A stretch of 64,000 nt of DNA from CAWIXB01 sp963839955 (GCA_963839955.1 CAWIXB010000001.1:310001-374000), one strand, 5' to 3'. Counted from the first letter of the stretch, positions 25,540-34,585 are shown. Numbers and translations: made by a program. Notes: a model not told the origin generated them from the sequence alone.

Positions 25540-26912
25540 GCGATGGCCCGGATCTCGTCGTCGCGGGCGCGGGCGGCGGGCTTGTTGCGGCCCTGCGGGC
25601 TGCGCAACTCGGCCTGGGCGTCCTAGTTGTCGAGCGCAGCGAGCACTTCGCGCACGGCAACAACACCGCAATGTCAACGGCGATGGTGCCCGGAGCAGGA
25701 ACTCGGTGGCAGGCGGACGCTGGCATCGACGACTCACCTGACTTGTTTGTCGCCGACATCATGGCCAAGACCAAGGAGCAGGCGGACGAGACGCTGGCCC
25801 GGTCACTGGCGCAGGTCAGTGCCCGCCTCGTGACGTGGCTGGCCGACGACCTGGCGCTTCCGATGAGCCTGGTCACCGACTTCCCCTACCCGGGCCATTC
25901 GCGGCTGCGCTGCCACACCGTGCCCGGCCGGTCCGGTCGCAACTTGCTTGCCGGCCTCATCCAAGCCACCCGGGCGTCGGACGCGGTCGTACTGCACAGC
26001 CCGGCCCGGTTGACCGACGTGGGCGTCGCCGACGATGGTGTGGAAGCTGTCACGGTGACCAGTCCGGACGGGCGCGAGGAGACGGTGCCGACCGACGCCG
26101 TGCTCTTCGCCACCAACGGGTTCGGCGCTGACCCAGACCTGGTCTCGAAGCACATCCGCGAGATCGCCGGCGCCGTCTACCACGGAAGTGCCGAGTCGAC
26201 GGGGGACGCACTGCGCATCGGCACCGACCTTGGGGCCGACAGCGCATTCCTCGACGCCTACCAGGGCCACGCGGGGCTGGCGACGCCGTCGGCGACGCTG
26301 GCCGGCTGGGCGAGCGTGATGCACGGAGGCTTCCTCGTAGGCGACGACGGCAACCGCTTCGGTGACGAGACGATGGGCTACTCGGAGTACGCCCGCGAAG
26401 TGCTCGCCCACGCCGGCGACCACGCGGTGCTGGTGCTGGACAAGCGGATCCACGACGCGTGTCTGGTCTTCGACGACTTCCGTGACACCGTGGAGTCGGG
26501 GGCCGTGCGGTGGGCCGATACAGCGGACGAACTGGCCGCCGCATTCGGCGTCGATGGCGCCGGGCTCGCCGCGACGATCGAAACAACCGCACGTCTCGCG
26601 AGTGGCTCGGGCGCCGACGAGTTCGGCCGGACCGTATGGGAAGCGGCGCTGGAGCCGCCGTACGCCGGTATCCGGGTCTCACCGGCGCTGTTCCACACGC
26701 AGGGCGGCCTGCGGGTGGACGGCTCCGCACGGGTACTGCGATCCGACGGGTCCCCCATCAGGGGGATGTACGCCTCCGGTGGCGCCGCCATGGGGATCTC
26801 CGGTCACGGTGCCGGTGGCTACCTCGCCGGCAACGGCCTCCTGCCCGCGCTAGGGCTGGCTTTGCTGGCGGCCGAGCACGTCGCGGCGCGGCGAGGCGAC
26901 CATGCCGTCTGA
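25536..26912 (+). CDS. FAD-dependent oxidoreductase (fumarate reductase/ketosteroid dehydrogenase-like)
   Basis: A 458-residue FAD_binding_2 flavoprotein. The dinucleotide-binding start is DLVVAGAGGGLVAALRAA with the acidic VVERSEH end of the second strand. FAD is further marked by VLFATNGFG and by the C-terminal block GMYASGGAAMGISGHGAGGYLAGNGLLPALGLALLAAEH. The central substrate domain has HSRLRCHTVPGRSGRNLLAGL. Relatives reduce fumarate, urocanate or methacrylate, or dehydrogenate ketosteroids. The active residues are not clear enough to choose. It overlaps its neighbours by 4 and 11 bases. Confidence 0.87.
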   Translation: MSDGPDLVVAGAGGGLVAALRAAQLGLGVLVVERSEHFAHGNNTAMSTAMVPGAGTRWQADAGIDDSPDLFVADIMAKTKEQADETLARSLAQVSARLVTWLADDLALPMSLVTDFPYPGHSRLRCHTVPGRSGRNLLAGLIQATRASDAVVLHSPARLTDVGVADDGVEAVTVTSPDGREETVPTDAVLFATNGFGADPDLVSKHIREIAGAVYHGSAESTGDALRIGTDLGADSAFLDAYQGHAGLATPSATLAGWASVMHGGFLVGDDGNRFGDETMGYSEYAREVLAHAGDHAVLVLDKRIHDACLVFDDFRDTVESGAVRWADTADELAAAFGVDGAGLAATIETTARLASGSGADEFGRTVWEAALEPPYAGIRVSPALFHTQGGLRVDGSARVLRSDGSPIRGMYASGGAAMGISGHGAGGYLAGNGLLPALGLALLAAEHVAARRGDHAV

Positions 26913-27441
26913 CCTTGATTTCGAGACCGGCATGGCGATCCGCGCGAAGGTGCGGCGGTTCCTGCGCGAGGAGGCCGGGTTCGCCCAGCTGTGCACCGTG
27001 AGCCGCGACGGCTTCCCCGTGGCCCGGACGGTGGGCGTGCCGGTCAACGACGACTGGTCGGTCGACCTCGTTCAGCGACGGATCCACCGGCGACTCGGAC
27101 AACTCGAACGCAACCCCCGCGTCGAGATCGTCTGGGTCGGCACGCCTGCCCCCGGCTCGCGCAACGACCATCCCGCGGTATTCGACTTCGGCTGGCTGGT
27201 GCCGAGGGCCGTGTTTTTGCGCGGCACGGTCGTGCCGCTGTCAGCGGAGCAGACGTTGGCGGCGTACGAGAGGCTGCGAGCGCCGCTATTGGCTCGCGGG
27301 CTCGACAAGGCCCCGGATCGCCCGGCCGCGAACGTGCGGGACGAGCTGGTGGGTCTGCACGTCGTCCCGGTCCGCCTACGCGTCGAGGGCTTCGGCGATG
27401 GTGCGCAGTCGTTCAGTTGGAACGCGGAGGAGCTCACGTGA
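26902..27441 (+). CDS. Pyridoxamine-phosphate-oxidase-fold (PPOX) flavin protein
   Basis: A 179-residue split-barrel protein. The pattern FLREEAGFAQLCTVSRDGFPVARTVGVPVNDDWSVDL, then RLGQLERNPRVEIVWVG, is the flavin-binding half-barrel of PPOX proteins that use FMN or F420. Such proteins often reduce unsaturated bonds or pass electrons to a partner. It starts inside the end of the FAD enzyme gene and overlaps the EthD-like gene by 4 bases. A specific role is not known; it may serve the FAD oxidoreductase. Confidence 0.75.
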   Translation: MPSDLDFETGMAIRAKVRRFLREEAGFAQLCTVSRDGFPVARTVGVPVNDDWSVDLVQRRIHRRLGQLERNPRVEIVWVGTPAPGSRNDHPAVFDFGWLVPRAVFLRGTVVPLSAEQTLAAYERLRAPLLARGLDKAPDRPAANVRDELVGLHVVPVRLRVEGFGDGAQSFSWNAEELT

Positions 27442-27788
27442 TCAAGACGATCCTCGGGTACGACATCGAGCCCGGCGTCAGCGAGGAGGAGTACGAGCGC
27501 TGGCTCTTCGAGGTCCACGCGCCTGACCTGATGGCGAACCCGCACCTCGACCGGATCGTGTTCAACAAGGTGCTTCGCACCGTGACGACCACGAGCGGAG
27601 GGGCGGCAGGGGTCGGGACCGCGCAGACGTTCTACCGGGTCGCCGAGATGCATTTCGCCGATGAGAACGCGTACGGACGCTACCTCCGGTGGTTCGACGC
27701 GCACCCGATCCCGGTGGAGCGCGGGCCGGCCGGGCGCACCGCGTTCCGCTTCTACGTCCTTGCCGAGCCCACTGTCGTGGAGCGCTGA
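27438..27788 (+). CDS. EthD-like small alpha/beta-barrel protein
   Basis: A 116-residue protein of the dimeric ferredoxin-like alpha/beta-barrel class. Visible are the family-like start IKTILGYDIEPGVSEEEYERWLFEVHAPDLMANPHLDRIVFN, with an EVHAPD segment like the H-x-P-L of EthD proteins, and MHFADENAYGRYLRWF in the second half. EthD relatives assist cytochrome P450 or act as small decarboxylases or isomerases; no catalytic residue can be fixed here. It is the last gene of the transporter operon, 2 bases from the convergent D-serine-dehydratase-like gene. Confidence 0.72.
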   Translation: MIKTILGYDIEPGVSEEEYERWLFEVHAPDLMANPHLDRIVFNKVLRTVTTTSGGAAGVGTAQTFYRVAEMHFADENAYGRYLRWFDAHPIPVERGPAGRTAFRFYVLAEPTVVER

Positions 27789-27790
27789 CG

Positions 27791-29095
27791 TCAGAACAGG
27801 GTGCGGATCGCGTCGACGACGGCGCCGTCGCGATCGACGACCGGCAGCAGCGGCCACTTGTCGAACGTCGTGCACGGGTGGGACAGGCCCAGCTCAACGG
27901 CATCGCCCACCTGCACCTCGACGTTTCCGGTCTGCAGGAACGCGTGCTGGTCGTTGAGCTTGGCGATGGTGACGTCCGCCGAGCCGGCACCGTTCGCGAC
28001 GTCCTGACCGTCGCGACGAACGGCGAGCACGACGGGCATGTCCAGGTCGAACGCGACGTCGCGCTTCCCAACGCCGGCGAGGGCAAGCCCGGGCTCGGGC
28101 ACTGACAGCACCCTGGCGTGCGCAGTCATGGCGGGCCGCAGCGGGTCGTCGTCGTTGCCGGATCGCCACGGGGAGCCGCGCTCATAGGACACGTGGTCGT
28201 GGGTCAGGTAGCAACCGGATCGCAGAACGGGCCGGATCGGTGCGCTGAGATCGGGCATCTCGTCGATGGCCTCGGCGACGAGATCGAAGTAGGAGCTGCC
28301 GCCGCCGGTGACGATGCGTTCGTCGCCCTCGAGTGAGCCCTCCTTGTCGCATGCGACAGCGGCGTTCGCGAGGTCCGCGCAGAAGGCGCGCACCGCCGCG
28401 ACCTGGTCGGGTTCGCGGCCCTGGGACAGCACACCCTCGAAACCCTCGACCCCGACCACCTGCAACCGCCCGGACCGCGCTGCCCGCGCTGCGACGGCGG
28501 CGACGTCCTCGACGCTGCGGCAACCCGTGCGCCCGTTCGGCAGGCCGAGCTCGACGAGGACGGGCTGCGGCCGCGGAGCGTCGGCTGCGGCCACGGCTGC
28601 CTCGATACGTTCCACCCCGGCCACACTGTCGACCAGGCAGAACACCTCGGCGTCCGTCTGGTGCAGCAGGCCGGCGAGCCAGGCGAGTCCGGCCGGGTCG
28701 ATGACCTCGTTGGCGATCACCACCCGGCGTACGCCGAACCGATGCATCACCCGTGCCTGGGCCGCGTTGGCCGCGGTGATGCCCCACGCACCGCGGGCGA
28801 GCTGCGCATTCCAGAGCTGCGGCGCCATCGTGGTCTTGCCGTGCGGCGCGAGACTCATGCCACGTTGTGCGCACCAGTCGCTCATCCGATCGAGGTTGTG
28901 CACGAGGGCGTCCCGGTCGAGCACGACGACGGGCGGCCAGAGATCGTCACGGTGCCACTCGTGGCCACACACCTCGTTCGGAGCGAGTGGAGACGCCGGC
29001 ATCGAGCGAGCCTCCACCGGCGTCTGACGCAGTTCCTCGAGTGGCTCCGACGGCAGCCGACTCGGGCCTGGTGGCATCGCGTACCTGGTGGACAT
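27791..29095 (-). CDS. D-serine dehydratase/D-threonine aldolase-like PLP enzyme (DSD1 family)
   Basis: A fold-type III PLP enzyme of about 434 residues. PLP Lys 87 is in SLAPHGKTTMAPQLW and a phosphate-binding TGGGSSYFD follows. Near the C-terminus, SHPCTTFDKW carries the His-x-Cys (406, 408) that binds the activating Zn in eukaryote-type D-serine dehydratases; D-threonine aldolases have His-x-Asp here. Dehydratase or deaminase activity on a D-amino acid is therefore favoured. The ATG at 29095 has GAGGTG upstream; a GTG at 29107 overlapping the previous stop is the alternative. It follows the deacetylase-like amidohydrolase and MHS permease on one transcript. Confidence 0.87.
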   Translation of the reverse strand: MSTRYAMPPGPSRLPSEPLEELRQTPVEARSMPASPLAPNEVCGHEWHRDDLWPPVVVLDRDALVHNLDRMSDWCAQRGMSLAPHGKTTMAPQLWNAQLARGAWGITAANAAQARVMHRFGVRRVVIANEVIDPAGLAWLAGLLHQTDAEVFCLVDSVAGVERIEAAVAAADAPRPQPVLVELGLPNGRTGCRSVEDVAAVAARAARSGRLQVVGVEGFEGVLSQGREPDQVAAVRAFCADLANAAVACDKEGSLEGDERIVTGGGSSYFDLVAEAIDEMPDLSAPIRPVLRSGCYLTHDHVSYERGSPWRSGNDDDPLRPAMTAHARVLSVPEPGLALAGVGKRDVAFDLDMPVVLAVRRDGQDVANGAGSADVTIAKLNDQHAFLQTGNVEVQVGDAVELGLSHPCTTFDKWPLLPVVDRDGAVVDAIRTLF

Positions 29096-29103
29096 CGCGC
29101 ACC

Positions 29104-30375
29104 TCACCGCTCGGGCCGTGGGAACAGCTGGTCGAACTGGTCGGCGGAGTGCAACCGGGGGGCGCCCGCCTCGCGAACGGCGTCCACTCGCTGGCGCTCG
29201 GCACCCTGCTGAGCAGCCGACAACGGCACCCAGGGAGCGGGCGGCTCGGCGGCGGCGGGGGGCAACAGTCCACCGGCGACGAACGTCGCGGTGTTGGTGA
29301 GTCGCAATGGTGACGTCCGGGTCTCACCGTGCACGTCGAACACGTCGAAGTCGCCGGTCTCCACGGTGAAGACGGCGACGTCGGCGGGCGCGCCCGGCCG
29401 CAGCGTTCCAACGCCGTCAGGAAGATGAAGCACCTCGGCCGGCCGATGTGTCGCGCCGGCCACCACGTCGGAGAGCGACATCCCCGCGGCGACGAGCTTT
29501 GCCATGGTCGTCGGAAGGTCGAAGGTAGGTCCGTGGACGGCACGTGCATGCAGGTCTGAGGACACCGTCGGCGTGATGCCCGCAGCGACCTGCGCCTCAC
29601 CCACGTCGAAGGCGAAACCGCCGACGCCGTGGCCGATGTCGAAGACGACACCCGACTCGGCCGCTTGCCGGGCCGCGTCGGTGACCTTCCCGTCGGCGTC
29701 CACCATGCCGGTGGTCACGCCGGACGCGCAGTGGGTGATGACGTCTCCTGGGGAGAGCCGGGCGACGATCTCGTCGATGGTCGGGGGAGCGTAGCCGACG
29801 TGCACCATCACGGGGCGTCCGACCAGTCGCCCCAGCGCGACAGCGCGGTCGAGCGGCTCGTTCCCGTGCTGCCCGATGGTCCGGGCGTCCATGCGCACCT
29901 TGATGCCGGCCACGACATCGCCGTGCTCGGCGATAACAGCGGCGGCGAGATCGACGTCGTCGTGCTCCAGTACGTGGTGCTCGAAGCTCTCACCGACCAG
30001 GCCGATCGCCGAGATGTTGAGCAGGACGGGGATGCGCACCCTCGCCGGGTCGAGCACCAGTCTGCGCATGCCCGCCAAGGTGTACGCCCCAGCAGAGCCT
30101 GCGTCCACCCATGTCGTCACGCCGGTGCGCCAGGCAAGGGTGTGCGGATCGATGCCCCAGTAGGTGCCGCCGTGCCAGACATGCGTGTGCAGGTCGACGA
30201 GTCCCGCGGTCACCAGCTGGCCAGCAGCGTCGTGCACGCGCAGCGCCGGTTCGTGTCGAAGGTCCGGTGCCACCGCGACAACACGGCCACTGCTCACGGC
30301 GACGTCGGCGACGCCGTCGACCCCGGTGGCCGGGTCGAGGACCCGGCCACCGGTGATCAACAGGTCGTACGGCAT
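29104..30375 (-). CDS. Amidohydrolase/deacetylase-family metallohydrolase (COG3964-like)
   Basis: A 423-residue member of the amidohydrolase superfamily. Metal ligands seen: His 63 and His 65 in DLHTHVWHGGTYWGIDP, carbamylated Lys 159 in GIKVRM, His 192 in VMVHVG, His 215 in VITHC and an Asp in VSSDLHA. The HVWHGGTYWG block is typical of the group that includes enzymes deacetylating N-acetyl-D-amino acids and acetyl-(R)-mandelate. Placed between a permease and a D-serine-dehydratase-like enzyme, it probably frees a D-amino acid from an acylated form (inference). The C-terminal 40 residues (rich in Pro, Ala, Gln and Arg) are an extra tail. Confidence 0.86.
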   Translation of the reverse strand: MPYDLLITGGRVLDPATGVDGVADVAVSSGRVVAVAPDLRHEPALRVHDAAGQLVTAGLVDLHTHVWHGGTYWGIDPHTLAWRTGVTTWVDAGSAGAYTLAGMRRLVLDPARVRIPVLLNISAIGLVGESFEHHVLEHDDVDLAAAVIAEHGDVVAGIKVRMDARTIGQHGNEPLDRAVALGRLVGRPVMVHVGYAPPTIDEIVARLSPGDVITHCASGVTTGMVDADGKVTDAARQAAESGVVFDIGHGVGGFAFDVGEAQVAAGITPTVSSDLHARAVHGPTFDLPTTMAKLVAAGMSLSDVVAGATHRPAEVLHLPDGVGTLRPGAPADVAVFTVETGDFDVFDVHGETRTSPLRLTNTATFVAGGLLPPAAAEPPAPWVPLSAAQQGAERQRVDAVREAGAPRLHSADQFDQLFPRPER

Positions 30376-30379
30376 TCGG

Positions 30380-31762
30380 TTACCGGCCCCTGGAGGCGCC
30401 GGCGAACTGGCGTTCGGGAGCGCGCGTCTCCGGAGCCGGCTCGACCGGCCGGGTCTCCGGCGTGAACAGTGCAGTCACGAACGTCACCAGACACAGCACC
30501 ATCCAGTACCCCGCGACCAGCCACGGCTGGCCGCCGCCGGCCGCGAGCAGCGCGGTGGCGATGAACGGGGCCAGGCCGCCCGCGAAGATCGCGGAGAACT
30601 GGTAGCCGAGCGAGATGCCCGAGTAGCGCACCGCTGTCCCGAACAGCTCCGAGAACAGCGACGGCTGCGTCGCGAACAGGGCGCCGTTGGCCACGGCGTA
30701 CCCGATCACGAAGGCAACCACCACCGCGGCAGCACTGCCCGTCTGCACGAGCATGAAGAACGGCACGATGAACAGTACGTGCAACCCGGCGCCGAACAAG
30801 TAGACCGGGCGTCGCCCGATCCGGTCGGACAGAGCGCCGTACATCGGTGTCAGGACGAACTGCACCGCGGCCGCTGCCATGTTGGCCAGCAGGCCGAGCG
30901 AGGCGGCCATGCCGAGGTTGTCGGTGACGTAGCTCAGCGCGAACACCGAGATGATGTAGCCGGAGGCGTTCTCCGCCACCCGCAGGCCGATGACCAGTCC
31001 GATGGCCTTGCGCTGGGAGGACAGTGCCTCGACGACCGGGCGCTCGACGCGCTTGTCCGTGTCGCGGATCTTTGCGAACTGCGGGGACTCCGGGATGCGG
31101 AGCCGGATGAACAGCCCGACGACGACGAGAACCGCGCTCAGCAGGAACGGGATACGCCAGCCCCAGCTCTTGAACGCCTCGTCGCCCATCAGCAGCGCGA
31201 GGCCACCCATGAGCCCGTTGGCGAGCAGCAGCGCGGCAGACGACGCCGTCTGCGGCCAGCTACCGAAGAAGCCGCGCCGCTTCGGCGGTGCGTGCTCGAC
31301 CATCATGAGGACAGCGCCACCCCATTCGCCACCGACGGCGATGCCCTGCACGACGCGCAGGATGACCAGCATCACGCCGGCCCAGAGGCCGATGGAACCG
31401 GCGGTCGGCAGCAGACCGATCAGTGTGGTCGCGCCACCCATCAGCAGCAGCGTCGCCACCAACGCGCTCTTGCGGCCCACCCGGTCTCCGATGTGGCCGA
31501 AGATCACCCCACCAACCGGGCGGGCGAAGAAGCCGACAGCGAAGGTGGCGAACGCGCTCAGCGTGGAGACCAGCGAGCTGTCACCGGGAAAGAACAGCGG
31601 GCCGAAGATGAGCGCGGCCGCGAGGCCGTAGAGGAAGAAGTCGTACCACTCGACCAAGGCGCCGATGAAGCTTGCGATGCCTACTTTGCGGATCGTGGCC
31701 GGATCGGACCAGGTGACTTCGGGACTCTGTGGGTCTACTGGGTCTGCTGTCTGGTGTGCCAT
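30380..31762 (-). CDS. MFS permease, metabolite:H+ symporter (MHS) family
   Basis: A 12-helix proton symporter, 460 residues. The MHS start is clear: IGALVEWYDFFLYGLAAALIF, followed by ARPVGGVIFGHIGDRVGRKSALV (motif A) and LRVVQGIAVGGEWGGAVLMMVEHAP. A second motif A copy is GALSDRIGRRPVYLFG. MHS transporters import shikimate, citrate, alpha-ketoglutarate, betaine, proline and similar compounds. It is first of three minus-strand genes; the other two suggest it imports an N-acyl amino acid or related acid. The ATG follows GAGGGG, and the leader contains two adjoining inverted repeats. Confidence 0.92.
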   Translation of the reverse strand: MAHQTADPVDPQSPEVTWSDPATIRKVGIASFIGALVEWYDFFLYGLAAALIFGPLFFPGDSSLVSTLSAFATFAVGFFARPVGGVIFGHIGDRVGRKSALVATLLLMGGATTLIGLLPTAGSIGLWAGVMLVILRVVQGIAVGGEWGGAVLMMVEHAPPKRRGFFGSWPQTASSAALLLANGLMGGLALLMGDEAFKSWGWRIPFLLSAVLVVVGLFIRLRIPESPQFAKIRDTDKRVERPVVEALSSQRKAIGLVIGLRVAENASGYIISVFALSYVTDNLGMAASLGLLANMAAAAVQFVLTPMYGALSDRIGRRPVYLFGAGLHVLFIVPFFMLVQTGSAAAVVVAFVIGYAVANGALFATQPSLFSELFGTAVRYSGISLGYQFSAIFAGGLAPFIATALLAAGGGQPWLVAGYWMVLCLVTFVTALFTPETRPVEPAPETRAPERQFAGASRGR

Positions 31763-31785
31763 GTGGCAACCCCTCGACGAGACTG

Positions 31786-31820
31786 CTGCGTACGACGCAG
31801 GTGGGCGCTCACTCGCCCAC
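31786..31820. promoter_or_regulatory. Two abutting inverted repeats in the MHS permease leader
   Basis: CTGCGT-ACG-ACGCAG at 31786-31800 is directly followed by GTGGGCG-CTCACT-CGCCCAC at 31801-31820. Both are perfect. They lie 24-58 bases before the start of the MHS gene. The first has operator size; the second could be an operator or the terminator of the upstream trehalose-synthase-like gene. A TTGACG lies just upstream on the minus strand, but no -10 is convincing. Confidence 0.45.
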
Positions 31821-31892
31821 TAGTTACGTCAAGCCCCTGCCCTGCAACTCGCGTCACAAACGGGTCTATTTCCGACACGCCGTTGCATTCGC

Positions 31893-33566
31893 TCAGCGCA
31901 AACGTCGGTCGCCCTCGTGTGTCACCCGCAGCCACCGGAAGCCATAGCCCTCGAGCACCAGCTCGGCGTCGCCGTTCCCTGTCACCGGAACCTCACCGTC
32001 ACAGAGCAGGTCGGCGAGCACGGCGCCCACGGCCAAATCTGGCAGCCGCATCGGCACCGTCACCGGCTCCGCGGCGAGATTGTGCACCGCGACCAGCTCG
32101 GCCCCGTCCCACGCGCAGCGATGTGCGAGTACCGCGGCATGCGGCTGGTCGACCACCTCGAACGTTCCCCAGCCGAGCTCCGGACACTCGCGGTAGCGCT
32201 GGACGAGCAGTGTGATGAACGACAGCAACGACTCCGGGTCGCGTCGCTGCGCTTCGACGTTGACGTGCTCCGGCGCGAAGCCGCCCTCGACCACGGGTCC
32301 GGGAAGGCGCGAGGGCCGAGCGGTGGAGAAGCCGCCGTTCTTCCCCCTGGTCCACTGCATCGGGGTACGTACGGCGAGTCGGCCACCCGCCGCGAGATTC
32401 TCGCCCATCCCGATCTCCTCGCCGTAGAAGAGAACCGGGGTGCCGGGCAGCGAGAACAGCAGGCTGTAGACCATCCGGATCCGGCGCGGGTCGCCGTCGA
32501 GCATCGGCGGCAGGCGACGGGTCAGGCCGCGGCCGTAGACCTGCATCTCCGGCTCCGGCCCGAATGCGGCGAACACCTCCTGCCGCTCCTCGTCCGAGAG
32601 CTTGTCGAGCGTGAGCTCGTCGTGGTTGCGGACGAAGGTTGCCCACTGGCAGTCGGGTGACGTCGTCGGTCGCTCGAGCAACGCTTCGGCCAGCGGCCCC
32701 GCGTCCTGACGGGCCAGCGAGAGATAGAGCTTCTGCATCCCGATGAAGTCGAACTGCATGGTGAGCTCGTCGCCGGCGTCGCCGCCGAAGAAGTCACGCT
32801 GCTGGTCGTGCGGCAGGTTGACCTCGCCGAGCAGTACGCCGTCGCCCACCCGCCGTCCCAGGAACTCGCGAAGCGCGCGCAGGTAGTCATGGGGTTCGGG
32901 AAGCTCCGACTCGCCGTCCTCCACGCCGAGAGTCTCGAGAAGGAACGGCACCGCGTCGACGCGGAACCCGGACAGCCCCAGCTCGAGCCAGAAGCCCATG
33001 ATCTTGGCGATCTCGTCGCGGACCACGGGGTTGGCCACGTTGAGGTCGGGCTGGTGCTTGTAGAAGCGATGCAGGTAGTACTGCCCGGTCTTCTCGTCGA
33101 GCTGCCAGACGCTGTCCTCCTGGTCCGGGAAGACTGTCGCGACCTTCTCCTTGGGCGGCTCGTCGCGCCACACGTAGTAGTCGCGGTACGGCGAGGTCCG
33201 GCTCGACCGCGCCGCGCGGAACCAAGGGTGCTTGTCGGAGGTGTGGTTGACGACCAGGTCGGCGATGACGCGCATGCCCCGGTCCCTGGCGGTGCGGATC
33301 AGCTCGACGAGGTCGCCGTGCGTCCCGAGTCGCGAGTCGACCCCGTAGAAGTCGGTGATGTCGTAGCCGTCGTCGCGGTCGGGGGTCGGATAGAACGGCA
33401 TCAGCCACAGGCAGGTGACGCCCAGCTCGGCGAGGTAGTCGATCCGTTGCGCCAGACCGGCGAGGTCGCCGGTGCCGTCGCCGTCCCAGTCCATGAACGT
33501 CTCGACGTCGAGGCAGTAGATGACCGCCGTCTTCCACCACAGGTCACTGGTGTCGCTGATCTTCAC
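31893..33566 (-). CDS. GH13 alpha-amylase-family enzyme, trehalose-synthase-like
   Basis: A 557-residue GH13 enzyme. The catalytic triad is intact: nucleophile Asp 204 in GFRVDAVPFL, acid/base Glu 248 in LLGEVN and Asp 316 in FVRNHDELTL, plus DLVVNHTSDKHPWF. The sequences RDYYVWRD, GQYYLHRFYKHQPDLN and RNHDELTL resemble TreS (maltose-trehalose glucosylmutase), and the protein lacks the C-terminal maltokinase. Trehalose or maltose interconversion is likely, but other glucosyl transfer is possible. The GTG at 33566 overlaps the stop of the upstream LLM gene. Confidence 0.87.
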   Translation of the reverse strand: MKISDTSDLWWKTAVIYCLDVETFMDWDGDGTGDLAGLAQRIDYLAELGVTCLWLMPFYPTPDRDDGYDITDFYGVDSRLGTHGDLVELIRTARDRGMRVIADLVVNHTSDKHPWFRAARSSRTSPYRDYYVWRDEPPKEKVATVFPDQEDSVWQLDEKTGQYYLHRFYKHQPDLNVANPVVRDEIAKIMGFWLELGLSGFRVDAVPFLLETLGVEDGESELPEPHDYLRALREFLGRRVGDGVLLGEVNLPHDQQRDFFGGDAGDELTMQFDFIGMQKLYLSLARQDAGPLAEALLERPTTSPDCQWATFVRNHDELTLDKLSDEERQEVFAAFGPEPEMQVYGRGLTRRLPPMLDGDPRRIRMVYSLLFSLPGTPVLFYGEEIGMGENLAAGGRLAVRTPMQWTRGKNGGFSTARPSRLPGPVVEGGFAPEHVNVEAQRRDPESLLSFITLLVQRYRECPELGWGTFEVVDQPHAAVLAHRCAWDGAELVAVHNLAAEPVTVPMRLPDLAVGAVLADLLCDGEVPVTGNGDAELVLEGYGFRWLRVTHEGDRRLR

Positions 33567-34540
33567 CGCGTCACCTTCGCGGTGACGTCGAGCTGTGGCA
33601 GCACCTTGGCGCCGAACACCTCGAGGAACTCCCGCTGCTCCTTCCCCACATGGTGCAGGTAGACCTCGTCGAAACCGATCTCGATCAGCTCCTGCAGCCA
33701 GGCCGCGTGCTGGGCCGGGTCGGCGGACACGAGCACCGTGTCGCGCATGGATTCCGGCGTCACGTGCTTGGCCGCCTCGTCGAACGTCTGCGCCGAGTCG
33801 ATGTCCCAGCACACCGGTGGGGCGAAGACGTTGGTCCGCCACTGGTCGTGTGCGATGGCAAGGGCTTCGTCCTCGTCGGGCGCATAGGACAGATGGACCT
33901 GGAGGACGAGCGGTCCGTGGCCGCCGGCCGACCGGAACGCGTCGACCATCTGGCGCAGGTGGTCGTGCGGCTGGGCGACGGTGGCGAGCCCGTCGGCCCA
34001 GCCGGCCACCCACCGTGCCGTCTCGACGCTGACCGCCGCGCCGATGAACGGTGGCGGCGTCTCCGGCCGCGTCCACAGCCGGGCCCGGTCGACGGTGACC
34101 AGACCCTCGTGGCTGACCTCCTCGCCGGCGAATAGTGCGCGCATGACCTCGACGCACTCGAGCAGGCGCGCGCTGCGCAGCGACTTGCGGGGCCACCCGC
34201 CGCCGGTGATGTGCTCGTTGGATGCCTCGCCGGTGCCCAGCGCCACCCAGAACCGGCCGGGGTACATCGCCTCGAGCGTGCTCACGGCTTGGGCGATCAC
34301 GGCCGGGTGGTAGCGCTGACCGGGCGCGTTGACGACACCGAAGGGCAGGCTGGTCGCCTGGAGCGCGGCGCCGAGCCAGGACCAGGCGAAGCCCGAGTGG
34401 CCCTGGCGTTGGCTCCACGGGGAGAAGTGGTCGGAGGACATCCCCGCGGTGAAGCCGACGTCCTGCGCAAGCTGCACTGCCTCCAGCAGCGCCGAGGGAT
34501 GGACCTGCTCGTGGGAGGCGTGGACGCCGACGACCGTCAT
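33563..34540 (-). CDS. LLM-class flavin oxidoreductase
   Basis: A 325-residue TIM-barrel flavoprotein of the luciferase-like monooxygenase superfamily. The start is VVGVHASHEQVHPSALLEAVQLAQDVGFTAGMSSDHFSPW and the cofactor region is YPGRFWVALGTGEASNEHITG, close to the group described as a non-F420 flavinoid oxidoreductase. The ATG at 34540 is used because the family pattern begins right there; in-frame sequence upstream is basic and unlike the family. It overlaps the GH13 gene by 4 bases. This pairing with a trehalose-type enzyme is of unknown meaning. Confidence 0.86.
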   Translation of the reverse strand: MTVVGVHASHEQVHPSALLEAVQLAQDVGFTAGMSSDHFSPWSQRQGHSGFAWSWLGAALQATSLPFGVVNAPGQRYHPAVIAQAVSTLEAMYPGRFWVALGTGEASNEHITGGGWPRKSLRSARLLECVEVMRALFAGEEVSHEGLVTVDRARLWTRPETPPPFIGAAVSVETARWVAGWADGLATVAQPHDHLRQMVDAFRSAGGHGPLVLQVHLSYAPDEDEALAIAHDQWRTNVFAPPVCWDIDSAQTFDEAAKHVTPESMRDTVLVSADPAQHAAWLQELIEIGFDEVYLHHVGKEQREFLEVFGAKVLPQLDVTAKVTR

Positions 34541-34585
34541 GGCCTCGTGCTTCCCCCGTGCGGCGCGGCCCCACACCGCATTGGA

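Noticed and set aside
30164..32215. A 683-codon plus-strand frame opposite the MHS permease and deacetylase genes
   Set aside because: Low-complexity Gln/Glu/Arg-rich translation with no domain; the minus-strand genes have complete motifs.
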